Assembly: GCA_937864265.1 (NCBI GenBank)
Contig: CALMIR010000105.1
Span: forward strand, 1 to 34,315
DNA length: 34,315 nucleotides
DNA from: an uncultured Saprospirales bacterium
GTDB taxonomy: Bacteria; Bacteroidota; Bacteroidia; Chitinophagales; Saprospiraceae
Direction: 5' to 3'
A program made the position numbers and the translations under genes. Shown one piece after another: positions 24,244 to 33,400 of the stretch. The number at the start of each line of letters is the position of its first letter. Positions within the stretch are counted from its first letter, which is position 1. The notes under the pieces are model-generated. The model was given only the letters and a program-made list of their open reading frames with translations, ran no database searches and had not been told where the DNA came from.

Positions 24244-25170
24244 ATGGCCATGCAACAGATTACGGATCATATTTTAATGGTTAGACCAGCCAATTTCGGC
24301 TATAATGAACAAACCGCCGCTAATAATGCCTTCCAAAAAAAGGACGATAGCCTGCCCGACGATCTAATTCAAGAACTGGCAACCGCCGAATTCGACGAAT
24401 TGGTCGCCCAGCTTCGCAAAGTGGGGGTAGAAGTATTGGTCGTTTTGGATTCTGAAGAGCCGATAAAACCCGATGCCATTTTTCCCAATAACTGGGTTAC
24501 TTTTCACCAAAACGGGCTGATTGTCACCTATCCGATGAATGCGCCTGTGCGTAGGTTGGAACGCCGGGAGGAAATCATCCGCCACATGAATACGGTTTAT
24601 AAGTTTGACAAACGGCTCAACCTGGAAGACTACGAGGCACAGCATCAGTTTTTAGAAGGTACAGGTAGCCTGATCCTCGATCGCCCCAACCAATTGGCCT
24701 ATGCCTGCATCAGCCCCCGAACCGATGAAGAACTGCTCCACCTGTACTGCCAGAAAATAGGTTACCAAGCTGTTCCGTTCACAGCGGTCGATGCCCAAGG
24801 ACAAGCCATTTACCACACCAATGTTATGATGGCGCTGGGAGAAACATTTGTGGTAATCTGTCTGGATACCATCAAAAATCCCAATGAAAGGGCTTTATTG
24901 CTGGAAAAATTTGAGGCCACCCAAAAAGAAGTAATTGAAATCAGCCTCCAACAGATGATGTCCTTTGCGGGAAATATGCTCCAAGTACGGGGCAAAGATG
25001 GGCAAAGCTGGCTGGTCATGTCGGAGCAAGCCCATAGCTCGCTATCCAAAGCACAAATCGAAACCATTGAAAAACACACCAAAATCTTATACAGCTATAT
25101 CGGTCATATTGAAAAATACGGCGGCGGCAGTGTGCGCTGTATGATGGCCGAGGTATTTGTGCCAGATTGA
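24244..25170 (+). CDS. ctlX: Citrulline utilization hydrolase CtlX (amidinotransferase fold)
   Basis: This 308-residue cytoplasmic enzyme belongs to the guanidino-group modifying (pentein) superfamily, related to arginine deiminase. CtlX is named for citrulline use in Bacteroidota. The N-terminus TDHILMVRPANFGYNEQTAANNAFQ is characteristic. Active-site elements are FPNNWVTFH, the FLEGTGSLILDR segment, YHTNVMMALG (catalytic His region) and GGGSVRCMMAEVF with the nucleophile Cys299, ten residues from the C-terminus. ATG 24250 (MQQITDH) is an equally plausible start that matches the usual M-x-Q-I beginning. No citrulline transporter or ornithine carbamoyltransferase gene is near; the neighbour is yhhQ. 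Confidence 0.9.
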   Translation: MAMQQITDHILMVRPANFGYNEQTAANNAFQKKDDSLPDDLIQELATAEFDELVAQLRKVGVEVLVVLDSEEPIKPDAIFPNNWVTFHQNGLIVTYPMNAPVRRLERREEIIRHMNTVYKFDKRLNLEDYEAQHQFLEGTGSLILDRPNQLAYACISPRTDEELLHLYCQKIGYQAVPFTAVDAQGQAIYHTNVMMALGETFVVICLDTIKNPNERALLLEKFEATQKEVIEISLQQMMSFAGNMLQVRGKDGQSWLVMSEQAHSSLSKAQIETIEKHTKILYSYIGHIEKYGGGSVRCMMAEVFVPD

Positions 25171-25461
25171 TTCGCGTTATCTCTGCCCGTTTTTATTGCC
25201 CTGTCTTTAAAATGCCGTGGATTTATAAAGGATTTTATCGGTTGCTATCGTTTCATTACTGATAGCGTAAGAGCATGCTTTGCCAGTTTTTGTAGAAAAA
25301 ATAACCTTCTTTGCCTACACCATTTGTCAAAGAACTAAAAAATCTAGGCGTGATCTTGAATTTATCGCTAAATTCATGCAACCATATCGCCCAAAAAGCA
25401 ACCAATAGGCCATATTGTTCTTATCACACTTATCAACAAACGCATCAAACTTGCTACAAAC

Positions 25462-26466
25462 ATGGACAGAAAAGACTTTCTCAGAGGGCTGGGTATTGCT
25501 GGTGTCGGCTCATTGGTCAGCGGATCATTTTTAAAGGCAGAAAAAAAAACGGCGGTAGGCCAACTTCCTCCCAATTGCACCCTGATTCCAACCGAAACAG
25601 CCGGGCCTTTCCCGCTCGACCTGACAGAAAATGCTACTTTTTTTCGACAGGATGTCCGCGAAGATAGGACTGGCGTACAGCACAATGTGAAATTAAAAAT
25701 CATAGGTGCCGAAAATTGCGAACCGATGCCCAATGTGCGGGTCAATATCTGGCATTGCGACAAGGATGGCAATTATTCGGGCTATCAAACCCAATCGGGA
25801 CTCACTTATTTGAGGGGCTATCAAATGACCGATGTCAATGGCGAAGTGGAATTCATCACCATCTTTCCAGGCTGGTACAACGGGCGTATTTGCCATATCC
25901 ATTTTCAGGTTTACGTCAGTTCTGTTTATGCGGCCATTTCCCAATTGACCTACCCGATCGATGTCAAAAACCAGATTTATGCCGATTACGCTGATCTATA
26001 TACCAAAGGAGCCGATCCCTTGAATTTTAACAACGACAACATCTTTTCCGACGGCTATGCCTTCCAATTGGCAACACTTACTCCCAACGCCGACACCGGT
26101 GGCTACGATTCGTATTTAGAAGTGACCGTTCAAGGCTCGGGCATCACGGGCCTAGCCGGGCTGGAACCAGAAACAGGCGGCCAGTTCAAGTTGGGGCAAA
26201 ATTTTCCCAATCCCTACTCCACCGCGACCACCATACCATTCCGTTTGTATGAACCTTCAGAGGTGCAAATTGACTTGTGGGATTTTTCCGGCAAAAAAGT
26301 CGCCACATTTCCACAAGGTAGCCTCTTAGTTGGGGAGCATCAAGTAGCATTGGACATTAAAAACCTAGGACTTGCTACTGCTAACTACATTTATCAGTTA
26401 CAAGTAATTAATGCCAATGGGACTTTCAGGCAAGGCAAAGTAATGAGTGCCAAAGCATCTTTATAA
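25462..26466 (+). CDS. Secreted intradiol ring-cleavage dioxygenase with T9SS sorting domain
   Basis: This 334-residue protein has three parts. Residues 1-26 are a twin-arginine-like or Sec signal (DRKDFLRGLGIAGVGSLVSG, with RK rather than RR). Residues about 35-220 form the intradiol dioxygenase domain, a non-haem Fe(III) fold that splits catechol-type rings between the hydroxyls. All four iron ligands are visible by family comparison: Tyr105 (DKDGNYSGY), Tyr139 (FPGWYNGR), His145 and His147 (CHIHF). Residues about 242-334 are a type A T9SS sorting domain (LGQNFPNPYSTATTIPF ... LATANYIYQLQV). The enzyme is therefore predicted to work outside the cell or on its surface. The substrate is unknown. 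Nearby genes give no aromatic-degradation context. Confidence 0.88.
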   Translation: MDRKDFLRGLGIAGVGSLVSGSFLKAEKKTAVGQLPPNCTLIPTETAGPFPLDLTENATFFRQDVREDRTGVQHNVKLKIIGAENCEPMPNVRVNIWHCDKDGNYSGYQTQSGLTYLRGYQMTDVNGEVEFITIFPGWYNGRICHIHFQVYVSSVYAAISQLTYPIDVKNQIYADYADLYTKGADPLNFNNDNIFSDGYAFQLATLTPNADTGGYDSYLEVTVQGSGITGLAGLEPETGGQFKLGQNFPNPYSTATTIPFRLYEPSEVQIDLWDFSGKKVATFPQGSLLVGEHQVALDIKNLGLATANYIYQLQVINANGTFRQGKVMSAKASL

Positions 26467-26577
26467 GACATGGTACTCGTGTAAGATACTTTTTAATTTA
26501 CGGGTTTTAAATGATTGGCAATGGGAGGTAAAGCCTTCCATCGCTTTTATACCAATAGCCTGCGTTGTGACTAGAAA

Positions 26578-26612
26578 TAAAAATTCCCGCCTTATCAAGA
26601 GGCAGGAATTCA
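26578..26612 (-). terminator. Intrinsic terminator of the haemoglobin-like gene
   Basis: AATTCCCGCCT (26582-26592) pairs with AGGCAGGAATT (26600-26610) with one mismatch and a 7-base loop. On the minus strand the stem runs into TTTTTATTT, so it terminates the gene ending at 26641. It may also protect the end of the dioxygenase mRNA. Confidence 0.7.
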
Positions 26613-26640
26613 TTAGGATCGGAATAACAGGTCTAGTTTT

Positions 26641-27189
26641 TTAATTTTGTACCACGTCTGGGCGTAGGGTTTCTATTAAGGCGCCTACTTCAGCGATCAG
26701 GTCATTGGGCACTCCGTTCTGAGTAGCGCCGATGACAACATCTGCAATAAACTGGTCAAAATCAGCATCGTCTGACTTCATGGCCATCCTCGGATTTTGA
26801 GCCGGATCATGCGCCTTTACCATATCTAAACCACTGTAGGTAAAATTCTCTGCACCAGTAGCGACACAGAAAAAGTCGGTCAGGTTCTTACTTAAAACAG
26901 CAAAATTGGTTAGATTGCCACTGCCCACTTCTGATAATAATGTCGCAAAGAATGGACTCAACTCTGGGTCTGCCGCAATAACAAATATGGTGCTGTCCAC
27001 CACTGAGCGAAGCCCCAAACGCCCAGCTTCAATCATCTGACCAGGATTGGCCGGGTCTGCTACCAAATCGCTGCCGCCCAATTTTTCATACAAAGTAGGT
27101 GTTGGATCTACTGTATCATCCTCGTTTTTGCAGGAAACAAACAACAATAGGGCAACTGCCACCATCAAAGAAAGAATGCGAAAATTCAT
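26641..27189 (-). CDS. Truncated-haemoglobin-like lipoprotein
   Basis: This 182-residue protein starts at ATG 27189 with a lipoprotein signal (MNFRILSLMVAVALLLFVSC, lipid-modified Cys20) and an Asp/Thr-rich linker. The rest resembles group 1 truncated haemoglobins: TLYEKLGG (32-39), VVDSTIFVIAADPELSPFF, a central TYSGLDMVKAHDP with His127 in the proximal haem-ligand position, FDQFIADVV and NGVPNDLIAEVGALIETL. Haem binding is an inference from these landmarks; a canonical distal pocket was not confirmed. A lipid anchor would place it in the periplasm or outer membrane. An upstream TTG (27237) extends the frame, but the lipoprotein start is better. It follows a small membrane protein gene by 44 bases. 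Confidence 0.75.
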   Translation of the reverse strand: MNFRILSLMVAVALLLFVSCKNEDDTVDPTPTLYEKLGGSDLVADPANPGQMIEAGRLGLRSVVDSTIFVIAADPELSPFFATLLSEVGSGNLTNFAVLSKNLTDFFCVATGAENFTYSGLDMVKAHDPAQNPRMAMKSDDADFDQFIADVVIGATQNGVPNDLIAEVGALIETLRPDVVQN

Positions 27190-27233
27190 AAGCTTGTGTT
27201 TATTTGTTGGGAAAAATGAATTTAAGACCATAG

Positions 27234-27677
27234 TCAAAGAACCAGTAAGCCATAGAAGAAACCACCAACTTTTAAAAGTATCGAGTGCTGCCCTGTCACC
27301 GGGCAGGAGCCTTGAGCCATTTCATCGCTCACTACAAAGCGTTCCATGTTCAAATCATAATTACTTTGAATATTTTCAAAAATCTGATCTGCTGATTGTA
27401 TCCTGTTATCATGGCTAAATACTAGAATACCATCTGATTCATTGAAATAAACATGATTGACGCCTTCTGTTTTGGCAATACTATTTTTGACCGATTGAGC
27501 TAGGACTGGATCAATGGTTTCTTTGAAATCGATTCGACTTAGTTGCAAGGAAGATTTACCAGCCATGTCCGCATGACGATTGGCGTATAGCGCAATAGCG
27601 AAGCTCAGGGTAGAAAGGGTAAAAAGAAAGAGCAAAGCGATACTCCAAAGCAGGAATTTATTCTTTTTGACACGCAT
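27234..27677 (-). CDS. Small membrane protein with an HMA-like domain
   Basis: This 147-residue protein starts at ATG 27677 (MRVKKNKFLLWSIALLFLFTLSTLSFAIAL), a single N-terminal membrane anchor. An outside-facing domain (about 45-117) has a beta-alpha-beta-beta-alpha-beta pattern: LQLSRIDF, VLAQSVKNSIAKTEGVNHVYFNESDGILVFSHD, ADQIFENIQSNYDLNMERFVVS. The pattern resembles heavy-metal-associated (HMA) or FeoA-like small folds, but the usual CxxC is absent. Near the C-terminus is SCPVTGQ followed by a short hydrophobic tail (ILLKVGGFFYGLLVL), so a second membrane segment is possible. It precedes the haemoglobin-like lipoprotein gene and is probably co-transcribed with it. The family is not recognised. 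The frame extends to 27737, but the extra 20 residues look non-natural. Confidence 0.65.
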   Translation of the reverse strand: MRVKKNKFLLWSIALLFLFTLSTLSFAIALYANRHADMAGKSSLQLSRIDFKETIDPVLAQSVKNSIAKTEGVNHVYFNESDGILVFSHDNRIQSADQIFENIQSNYDLNMERFVVSDEMAQGSCPVTGQHSILLKVGGFFYGLLVL

Positions 27678-27808
27678 GATGGTAACTTTTCTATTACCTA
27701 CGAGCCAAAACCTGTATCTGGTTTTAGAAAAGGGCACATTTTATTGTAATGCTCTAAAATTAGAGCCAAAATATAGGTGGCTCACCAAGCAACAACCATG
27801 ATCCAAAA

Positions 27809-29011
27809 TCAAACATCAATCAACCCTTCCTTGTACATTTCCCAAACCGGGCTGGCATGGCGCACCTGTTTTACCCCTTTAGCCACCAGTTCGATCGCCT
27901 CATCGATTTGATCTTTCGTTGTAAAACGGCCCAGGCTGAAGCGAAGCGAGCTTTGCGCCAACTCCCGCCTCAAGCCCATCGCGGTCAGTACGTGAGAAGG
28001 CTCTAGAGAGGCTGAGGTGCAGGCAGAACCAGAGGAAAGCGCTACTTTCTGGTTAAAAGTCATCATCACCGCTTCTGCTTCCGCCAGTCGAAAAGTCAAA
28101 TTACACACATGCGGCAGCCGGTATTGGGTGTTCCCATTCACTGATACTTCTTCCAATTGTTCCAAAAGGGCACTTTCTAGCCGATCGCGCAAGCCGGCCA
28201 AGCGCTTGGATTCCTGCTCCATTTCCATTTGTGCCAAATGGGCGGCATGCCCGAAACCCACAATCCCTGGCACATTCAGCGTACCAGAGCGCATGCCCTC
28301 TTCGTGGCCGCCCCCATCCATCTGAGCGCCCACCTTCACCCGAGGAGCCTTGCGGCTCACGTACAAAGCACCAACCCCCTTTGGGCCATACATTTTATGG
28401 GCAGAAAAAGCCATCAGATGAACCCCCGCTTCACGGGGGGAAACCGGAATTTTGCCCACCGCCTGGGTGGCATCACTCATCAGTAATGTGCCGTGTTGTT
28501 CGCACAAAACACTAATGGCGGGCATATCCTGAATCACGCCTGTCTCGTTGTTAGCCCACATCACCGACACCAGAATGGTATCGGGGCGAATGGCCGCGTT
28601 GAGTTCGTCCAAGTCAATACGGCCATCGGGCAAGACCTCCAAATAAGTGATCTCGCCACCCAATTTCTCGATTCTGGCGCAAACATCCAATACGGCTTTA
28701 TGCTCCGTTTTTACAGTAACGATATGACGCCCCTTGCGGTAGTACAATTCAAAGATGCCCTTCAAGGCCAGATTAACCGACTCCGTAGCACCAGAAGTAA
28801 AAATAATTTCCCGAGGATCGGCCTGGATCAAAGCGGCAACCTGGGCACGGGCTTGCTGTACCGCTTCATCGGCCATCCAGCCAAAAGGGTGATTCCTACT
28901 GGCAGCGTTGCCAGGCAGGTCATAAAAATAGGGCAGCATCCCCTTCAGTGCCCTAGGGTCAACCGGGGTAGTGGCATTATTGTCGAGGTAGATCAGATCG
29001 TTCTTTTTCAT
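27809..29011 (-). CDS. iscS: Cysteine desulfurase (IscS/NifS type)
   Basis: This PLP enzyme turns cysteine into alanine and passes the sulphur to Fe-S cluster or tRNA thiolation partners in the cytoplasm. The 400-residue protein has every family landmark: YLDNNATTPVDP at the N-terminus, FTSGATESVNLALKG, His104 (KTEHKAVLD), DATQAVGKI, the PLP lysine Lys206 (SAHKMYGPKGVGALYV), and the catalytic loop SSGSACTSASLEPSHVL with Cys331. The loop length matches group I (IscS/NifS), not SufS. No iscU, iscA or suf genes are adjacent. It is divergent from rmuC; a TAAATTTG -7 box on the minus strand (29077-29084) fits a leader of about 60 bases. Confidence 0.93.
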   Translation of the reverse strand: MKKNDLIYLDNNATTPVDPRALKGMLPYFYDLPGNAASRNHPFGWMADEAVQQARAQVAALIQADPREIIFTSGATESVNLALKGIFELYYRKGRHIVTVKTEHKAVLDVCARIEKLGGEITYLEVLPDGRIDLDELNAAIRPDTILVSVMWANNETGVIQDMPAISVLCEQHGTLLMSDATQAVGKIPVSPREAGVHLMAFSAHKMYGPKGVGALYVSRKAPRVKVGAQMDGGGHEEGMRSGTLNVPGIVGFGHAAHLAQMEMEQESKRLAGLRDRLESALLEQLEEVSVNGNTQYRLPHVCNLTFRLAEAEAVMMTFNQKVALSSGSACTSASLEPSHVLTAMGLRRELAQSSLRFSLGRFTTKDQIDEAIELVAKGVKQVRHASPVWEMYKEGLIDV

Positions 29012-29076
29012 ATTTCCAACTAATTAGTAAGGGCAAAATCGGGAACTTAATTTTTCTGGGTTACTAAACTTCCAAG

Positions 29077-29092
29077 CAAATTTATAAATTTG
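29077..29092. promoter_or_regulatory. Palindromic back-to-back promoter elements of iscS and rmuC
   Basis: CAAATTTATAAATTTG is a perfect 16-base palindrome made of two abutting -7 boxes. TAAATTTG on the plus strand (29085-29092) faces rmuC and TAAATTTG on the minus strand (29077-29084) faces iscS. The rmuC box is 21 bases before ATG 29114. No good -33 TTTG is seen at normal spacing for either direction, so an operator role is an alternative reading. Confidence 0.55.
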
Positions 29093-29113
29093 ACTCACAA
29101 TGAATCGCAAGGA

Positions 29114-30448
29114 ATGGATGAAGCACTTTTGTTACCTTTATTATTAACACTACTACTCGGCTTGTTGTTGGGCACGTTGGGTGGCTGGCTGTGGGCCAGG
29201 ATGAAGTTGTTCCATGGATTTGTGAGCAAGTCAGAGTTGGAACAGCAATACATTGCCAAAGGACTGTATGCCCAATTGCAGGAAAGGTCTGATGTGATGG
29301 CCGCCGATTTGAACGAGAAGGAAGTAGAAATCAGAACCCTAGGCAATCGCCTGGCCGCCCAGGAACAAAGCCTGCTGCACTTGGAAGACCAACTGCACAA
29401 CCGGCAACAGCTCGAAGAGCAATCCAAAAATGTATTTGAAAACCTGGCCAATCGCCTATTGGAGGAAAAAGGCACAAAGTTCAGCCTCCAACATCAGGAA
29501 CAATTGGGTCAGTTGCTGCTTCCCTTGCGGGAAAAAATCAAAGACTTTGAAGAACAGATTGAAAAGCGCTTTCTCGAAGAGACCAAAGACCGCATCAGCC
29601 TAAAAAAAGAAATCGAACACCTGCGCGAGCTGAACCAACAGCTCAGCCAGGACGCCAACAACCTGGCTGGCGCACTCAAAGGAAATAGCAAAACACAGGG
29701 CGACTGGGGCGAAATTCAACTGGAATTGCTATTGGAAAAAGCAGGTCTGGTCAAGGGCATCCATTTTGTCGCCCAACCCACCTACACCGATGCCGACGGC
29801 CAGTTGAAAAGACCCGATTTTGTCATCCATTTACCGCAAGAAAAACACCTGGTGATCGACTCCAAAGTTTCACTCCGGGATTACGACCGCTTTTATGAAG
29901 CTCAGGATGACCTGAGTAGGCAAGCGCACCTCAAAAGCCATGTGGAAAGCCTTCGCCGGCACGTCAAAAACCTGAGCAGCAAAAATTACCAACTCCTCTA
30001 TCAGATCAATTCTCCCGACTATTTATTGCTATTTGTACCCATCGAGCCTGCTTTTACCCTGGCGGTTCAACACGACCAACGCCTGTTCCTCGATGCACTG
30101 GATCAAAACATCGTTCTGGTCAGTGCTTCTACCCTACTGGCCACCATGCGAACGGTCGCTTATTTGTGGAAACAGGAAAAGCAAAAAAACAATGTTTTAG
30201 AAATTGCCCGTCAAAGCGGGATGCTTTACGACAAATTTTGCAACTTTGTCACCGATTTAAGGGAGGTGGGTACCCGATTGGATCAGGCCCAACTGGCGTA
30301 TGGTCATGCCATGAACAAACTGATCGATTCGAGAAAGTACGGCGATACCCTGGTAGGCCGGGCGCAAAAGATCAGAAACCTAGGAGCAAAGGCTTCAAAA
30401 AAACTCCCGCCTGACTTATTGCGCGCCCACCTTGAAGAAGAAGAATAG
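29114..30448 (+). CDS. rmuC: DNA recombination protein RmuC
   Basis: This 444-residue inner-membrane-anchored protein belongs to the RmuC family, in which E. coli RmuC limits inversion at short inverted repeats. Order of parts: an N-terminal transmembrane helix (LLLPLLLTLLLGLLLGTLGGWLWA, about 5-28), a long coiled coil (about 40-190, rich in Glu/Gln/Leu), and the RmuC domain with a PD-(D/E)XK-like site (TQGDWGEIQLELLLEKAGL, RPDFVIHLPQEKHLVIDSKVSL). Helical segments ending DTLVGRAQKIRNLGAKASKKLP follow. The frame extends to TTG 29090, but that codon lies in the -7 promoter box. ATG 29114, preceded by AAGGA, is preferred. A 5-base gap leads to the FG-GAP gene, so the two may be co-transcribed. 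Confidence 0.93.
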   Translation: MDEALLLPLLLTLLLGLLLGTLGGWLWARMKLFHGFVSKSELEQQYIAKGLYAQLQERSDVMAADLNEKEVEIRTLGNRLAAQEQSLLHLEDQLHNRQQLEEQSKNVFENLANRLLEEKGTKFSLQHQEQLGQLLLPLREKIKDFEEQIEKRFLEETKDRISLKKEIEHLRELNQQLSQDANNLAGALKGNSKTQGDWGEIQLELLLEKAGLVKGIHFVAQPTYTDADGQLKRPDFVIHLPQEKHLVIDSKVSLRDYDRFYEAQDDLSRQAHLKSHVESLRRHVKNLSSKNYQLLYQINSPDYLLLFVPIEPAFTLAVQHDQRLFLDALDQNIVLVSASTLLATMRTVAYLWKQEKQKNNVLEIARQSGMLYDKFCNFVTDLREVGTRLDQAQLAYGHAMNKLIDSRKYGDTLVGRAQKIRNLGAKASKKLPPDLLRAHLEEEE

Positions 30449-30453
30449 TTTAA

Positions 30454-33400
30454 ATGCTTTTGAACATGCAACATATTACTTACCTGTCAGTCATTCTGAC
30501 TTCCTTTATCCTCGTTTTTTCCTGCAATCAAAAAGAAACGGGTCAGGAAAGCGGCCAATCCCTTTCGGGACCACTGTTCCATCTTGTACCAGCCAGCCAA
30601 ACTGGCATTGATTTCAACAATGAGATTATTGAAGACGCGGTTTACAACCACATTTTGCGCGACGATATTTTCCACGGTGGTGGAGTGGCTGTTGTGGACA
30701 TCAACAACGACGGCCTGAAAGACCTCTTTTTTGCCGGAAACATGGTGAGCGATCGCCTGTACCTCAACAAAGGCAATTTAAAATTTGAAGACATTACGGA
30801 TAAAGCGGGCATTCGGAATAATACCTGGTCAACGGCGGTAGCGGTAGCCGATGTCAACAACGACGGTTGGATGGACATCTACGTGGGCAAATACATGATC
30901 GAAGACCCGGAAAAAAGGGAAAATGTTTTGTATATCAACAATGGCAAATTGGGCTTCACCGATCAGGCTGCCGCATATGGCATCAACGACAACGGGCATT
31001 GCACAGCCGCCAATTTTTTCGATTATGATAAAGACGGCGACTTGGATCTTTACGTAGGCAATCAACCTTTTGTCAGTAAGCACGTACGGGCTGCCATGGA
31101 ATCTCAAATCGACAAGACCCAATTCACCGACCGCTTGTTTCGATTCGACAATGGCAAATTTACCGATGTCACCCGCCAGGCTGGCATTATGAACTACAAC
31201 TATACCCTCAGCGCCACCGTCAGCGACCTCAATAACGACGGTTGGCCCGACCTTTATGTGGCATCCGATTATGAAGAACCCGATTTTTACTGGCAAAACA
31301 ATGGCAACGGCACTTTTACCGACCTCATCCATACCGGCATGCGGCATATCAGCAATTTCAGCATGGGCGTGGATTTGGCCGATTTCAACAACGACGGCTG
31401 GATAGACATCTATTGTGCCGATATGGCGCCAGCCGATAATTACCGCTCCAAAGCGAATATGAGCGGCATGAACCCGGAAAAATTCTGGGGCTTGGCCCTA
31501 CATGGCTATCACTACCAATACATGTTCAACACCTTGCAATTGAACAATGGCAATGGCACCTTTAGCGAAATCGGCCAAATGGCTAATGTTTCACAAACGG
31601 ACTGGAGTTGGGCCACTTTGTTTGGCGATTTCGACTGCGATGGCAACAAGGATCTGTTTGTGTCCAATGGCCAATTGCGCGATACCCGCAACAAGGACTA
31701 TGTCAACAAGCGCAAAGCTGTCATGGACTCTCTGGCCAACGCCGCCCGGGAAAAAGGAGAAAGACCCCAAATCAACTCCTTGCTATTGGTGGACATGGCA
31801 CCGGCTGAAAAATTGAGGAACTACCTCTTTGTCAACAACGGTGACCTGATGTTTGAAGACAAAGCAGATGTGTGGGGTATGCCGGAAAAAACCTGGACAC
31901 AAGGCGCTTCTTATGCCGATTTGGATAACGACGGCGACCTGGATATCATCCTCAGCAACATGAACGACCCAGCCTATATTTATGAAAATAAAGCGGTAGA
32001 TCAAAAAGTTGGCCGCTATCTGAAGCTACAACTCCAGGGCGACCACGGCAACAACTCCCTTTCCTACGGCGCCAAAGCCTGGATTTTTTATGGTGATCAA
32101 ATGCAGGTACAAGAAGTGTCACCAGTCAGGGGCTATTTTTCCTGCTCCGACCCGGATGTTTTATTCGGCTTGGGCGGTGTCAAAACCATTGATCGTTTGG
32201 TAGTAACCTGGCTAGATGGACGCATGATCGAAATGACAGATGTAAAAACCAACCAGGTGCTGACCCTCAAACAGGCGGATGCCAAGCCCGGCTCTTTTTC
32301 GCCTTTCCCCAAAAAAGCGGCCTTGTTTAAAGACCATACCCAAACCAGTGGTATTGCCTATGCCCATCGGGAAAATTTATACGACGACTTCAAAGACGAA
32401 GTATTGCTTCCACACCGCATGTCGCGCCTCGGCCCTTGCACTGCCGTAGCGGATGTCAATGGCGACCAGTTGGAGGACATTTACCTCGCAGGCGCAGCAG
32501 GTCAGGCTGGGGAAATGTACCTACAACTGCCGGGCAGCCGTTTTCAAAAATTAACTGCTGGCCCCTGGCAATCCGATGCCGCCTGTGAAGACGTGGATGC
32601 CCTGTTTTTTGACGCCGACGGCGACCAAGATATGGACTTGTATGTCGTCAGCGGGGGCAATGAATACAGCGAGGGTGCGCCCCAATTGCAGGATCGACTG
32701 TACCTCAATGATGGAAAAGGCAGCTTCAGCAAATCCAATCAATTACCTTCCATGAGCGTCAGCGGTGGGGTTGCCAAAGCGGGTGATGTGGATGGCGATG
32801 GCGACCTCGATTTGTTTGTGGGTGGGCGCCAGGTACCTGGCAAATATGGCTTCCCCGCAAGAAGCTACCTGCTGCTGAATGACAAAGGAAAATTCACCGA
32901 TGCTACCGAACAAATTGCACCAGATCTGGTCAAACCCGGTATGGTGACCGACGCTCAATGGCTGGATATAGACCAGGATAAGGATGCTGATCTGATGCTG
33001 GTGGGCGAATGGATGCCCCTGACGCTGATGCTCAACAACAATGGCACGCTAGAGGACGCTACTGCTGCGGCAGGTTTGGACAAAACGGTTGGATGGTGGA
33101 ATCGGCTGGAATACGCCGATATGGACGGTGATGGCGACTTTGATCTGGTAGCTGGCAACTTAGGGTTAAATATCAAATACAAGGCTTCTGAGGAAGAGCC
33201 CTTTAAAGTATATGTAAAAGACTTTGATGGCAATGGTACGAACGATGTTTACCTGGCCTACTATGGCTTGGATGGGGTTTGTTATCCTGTCAGGGGGCGG
33301 CAATGTTCTTCTGAACAAATGCCCTTTATCGCCGAAAAATTCAAAACCTACCACGACTTTGCGCTGGCCAGTGTCGATCAAGTATTGGGCGACTTACAGG

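Noticed and set aside
25244-25266. Small inverted repeat (GCTATC/GATAGC) before the dioxygenase gene
   Set aside because: The 6-bp stem with an 11-base loop and no T tract is within chance expectation for this length of A/T-rich DNA.
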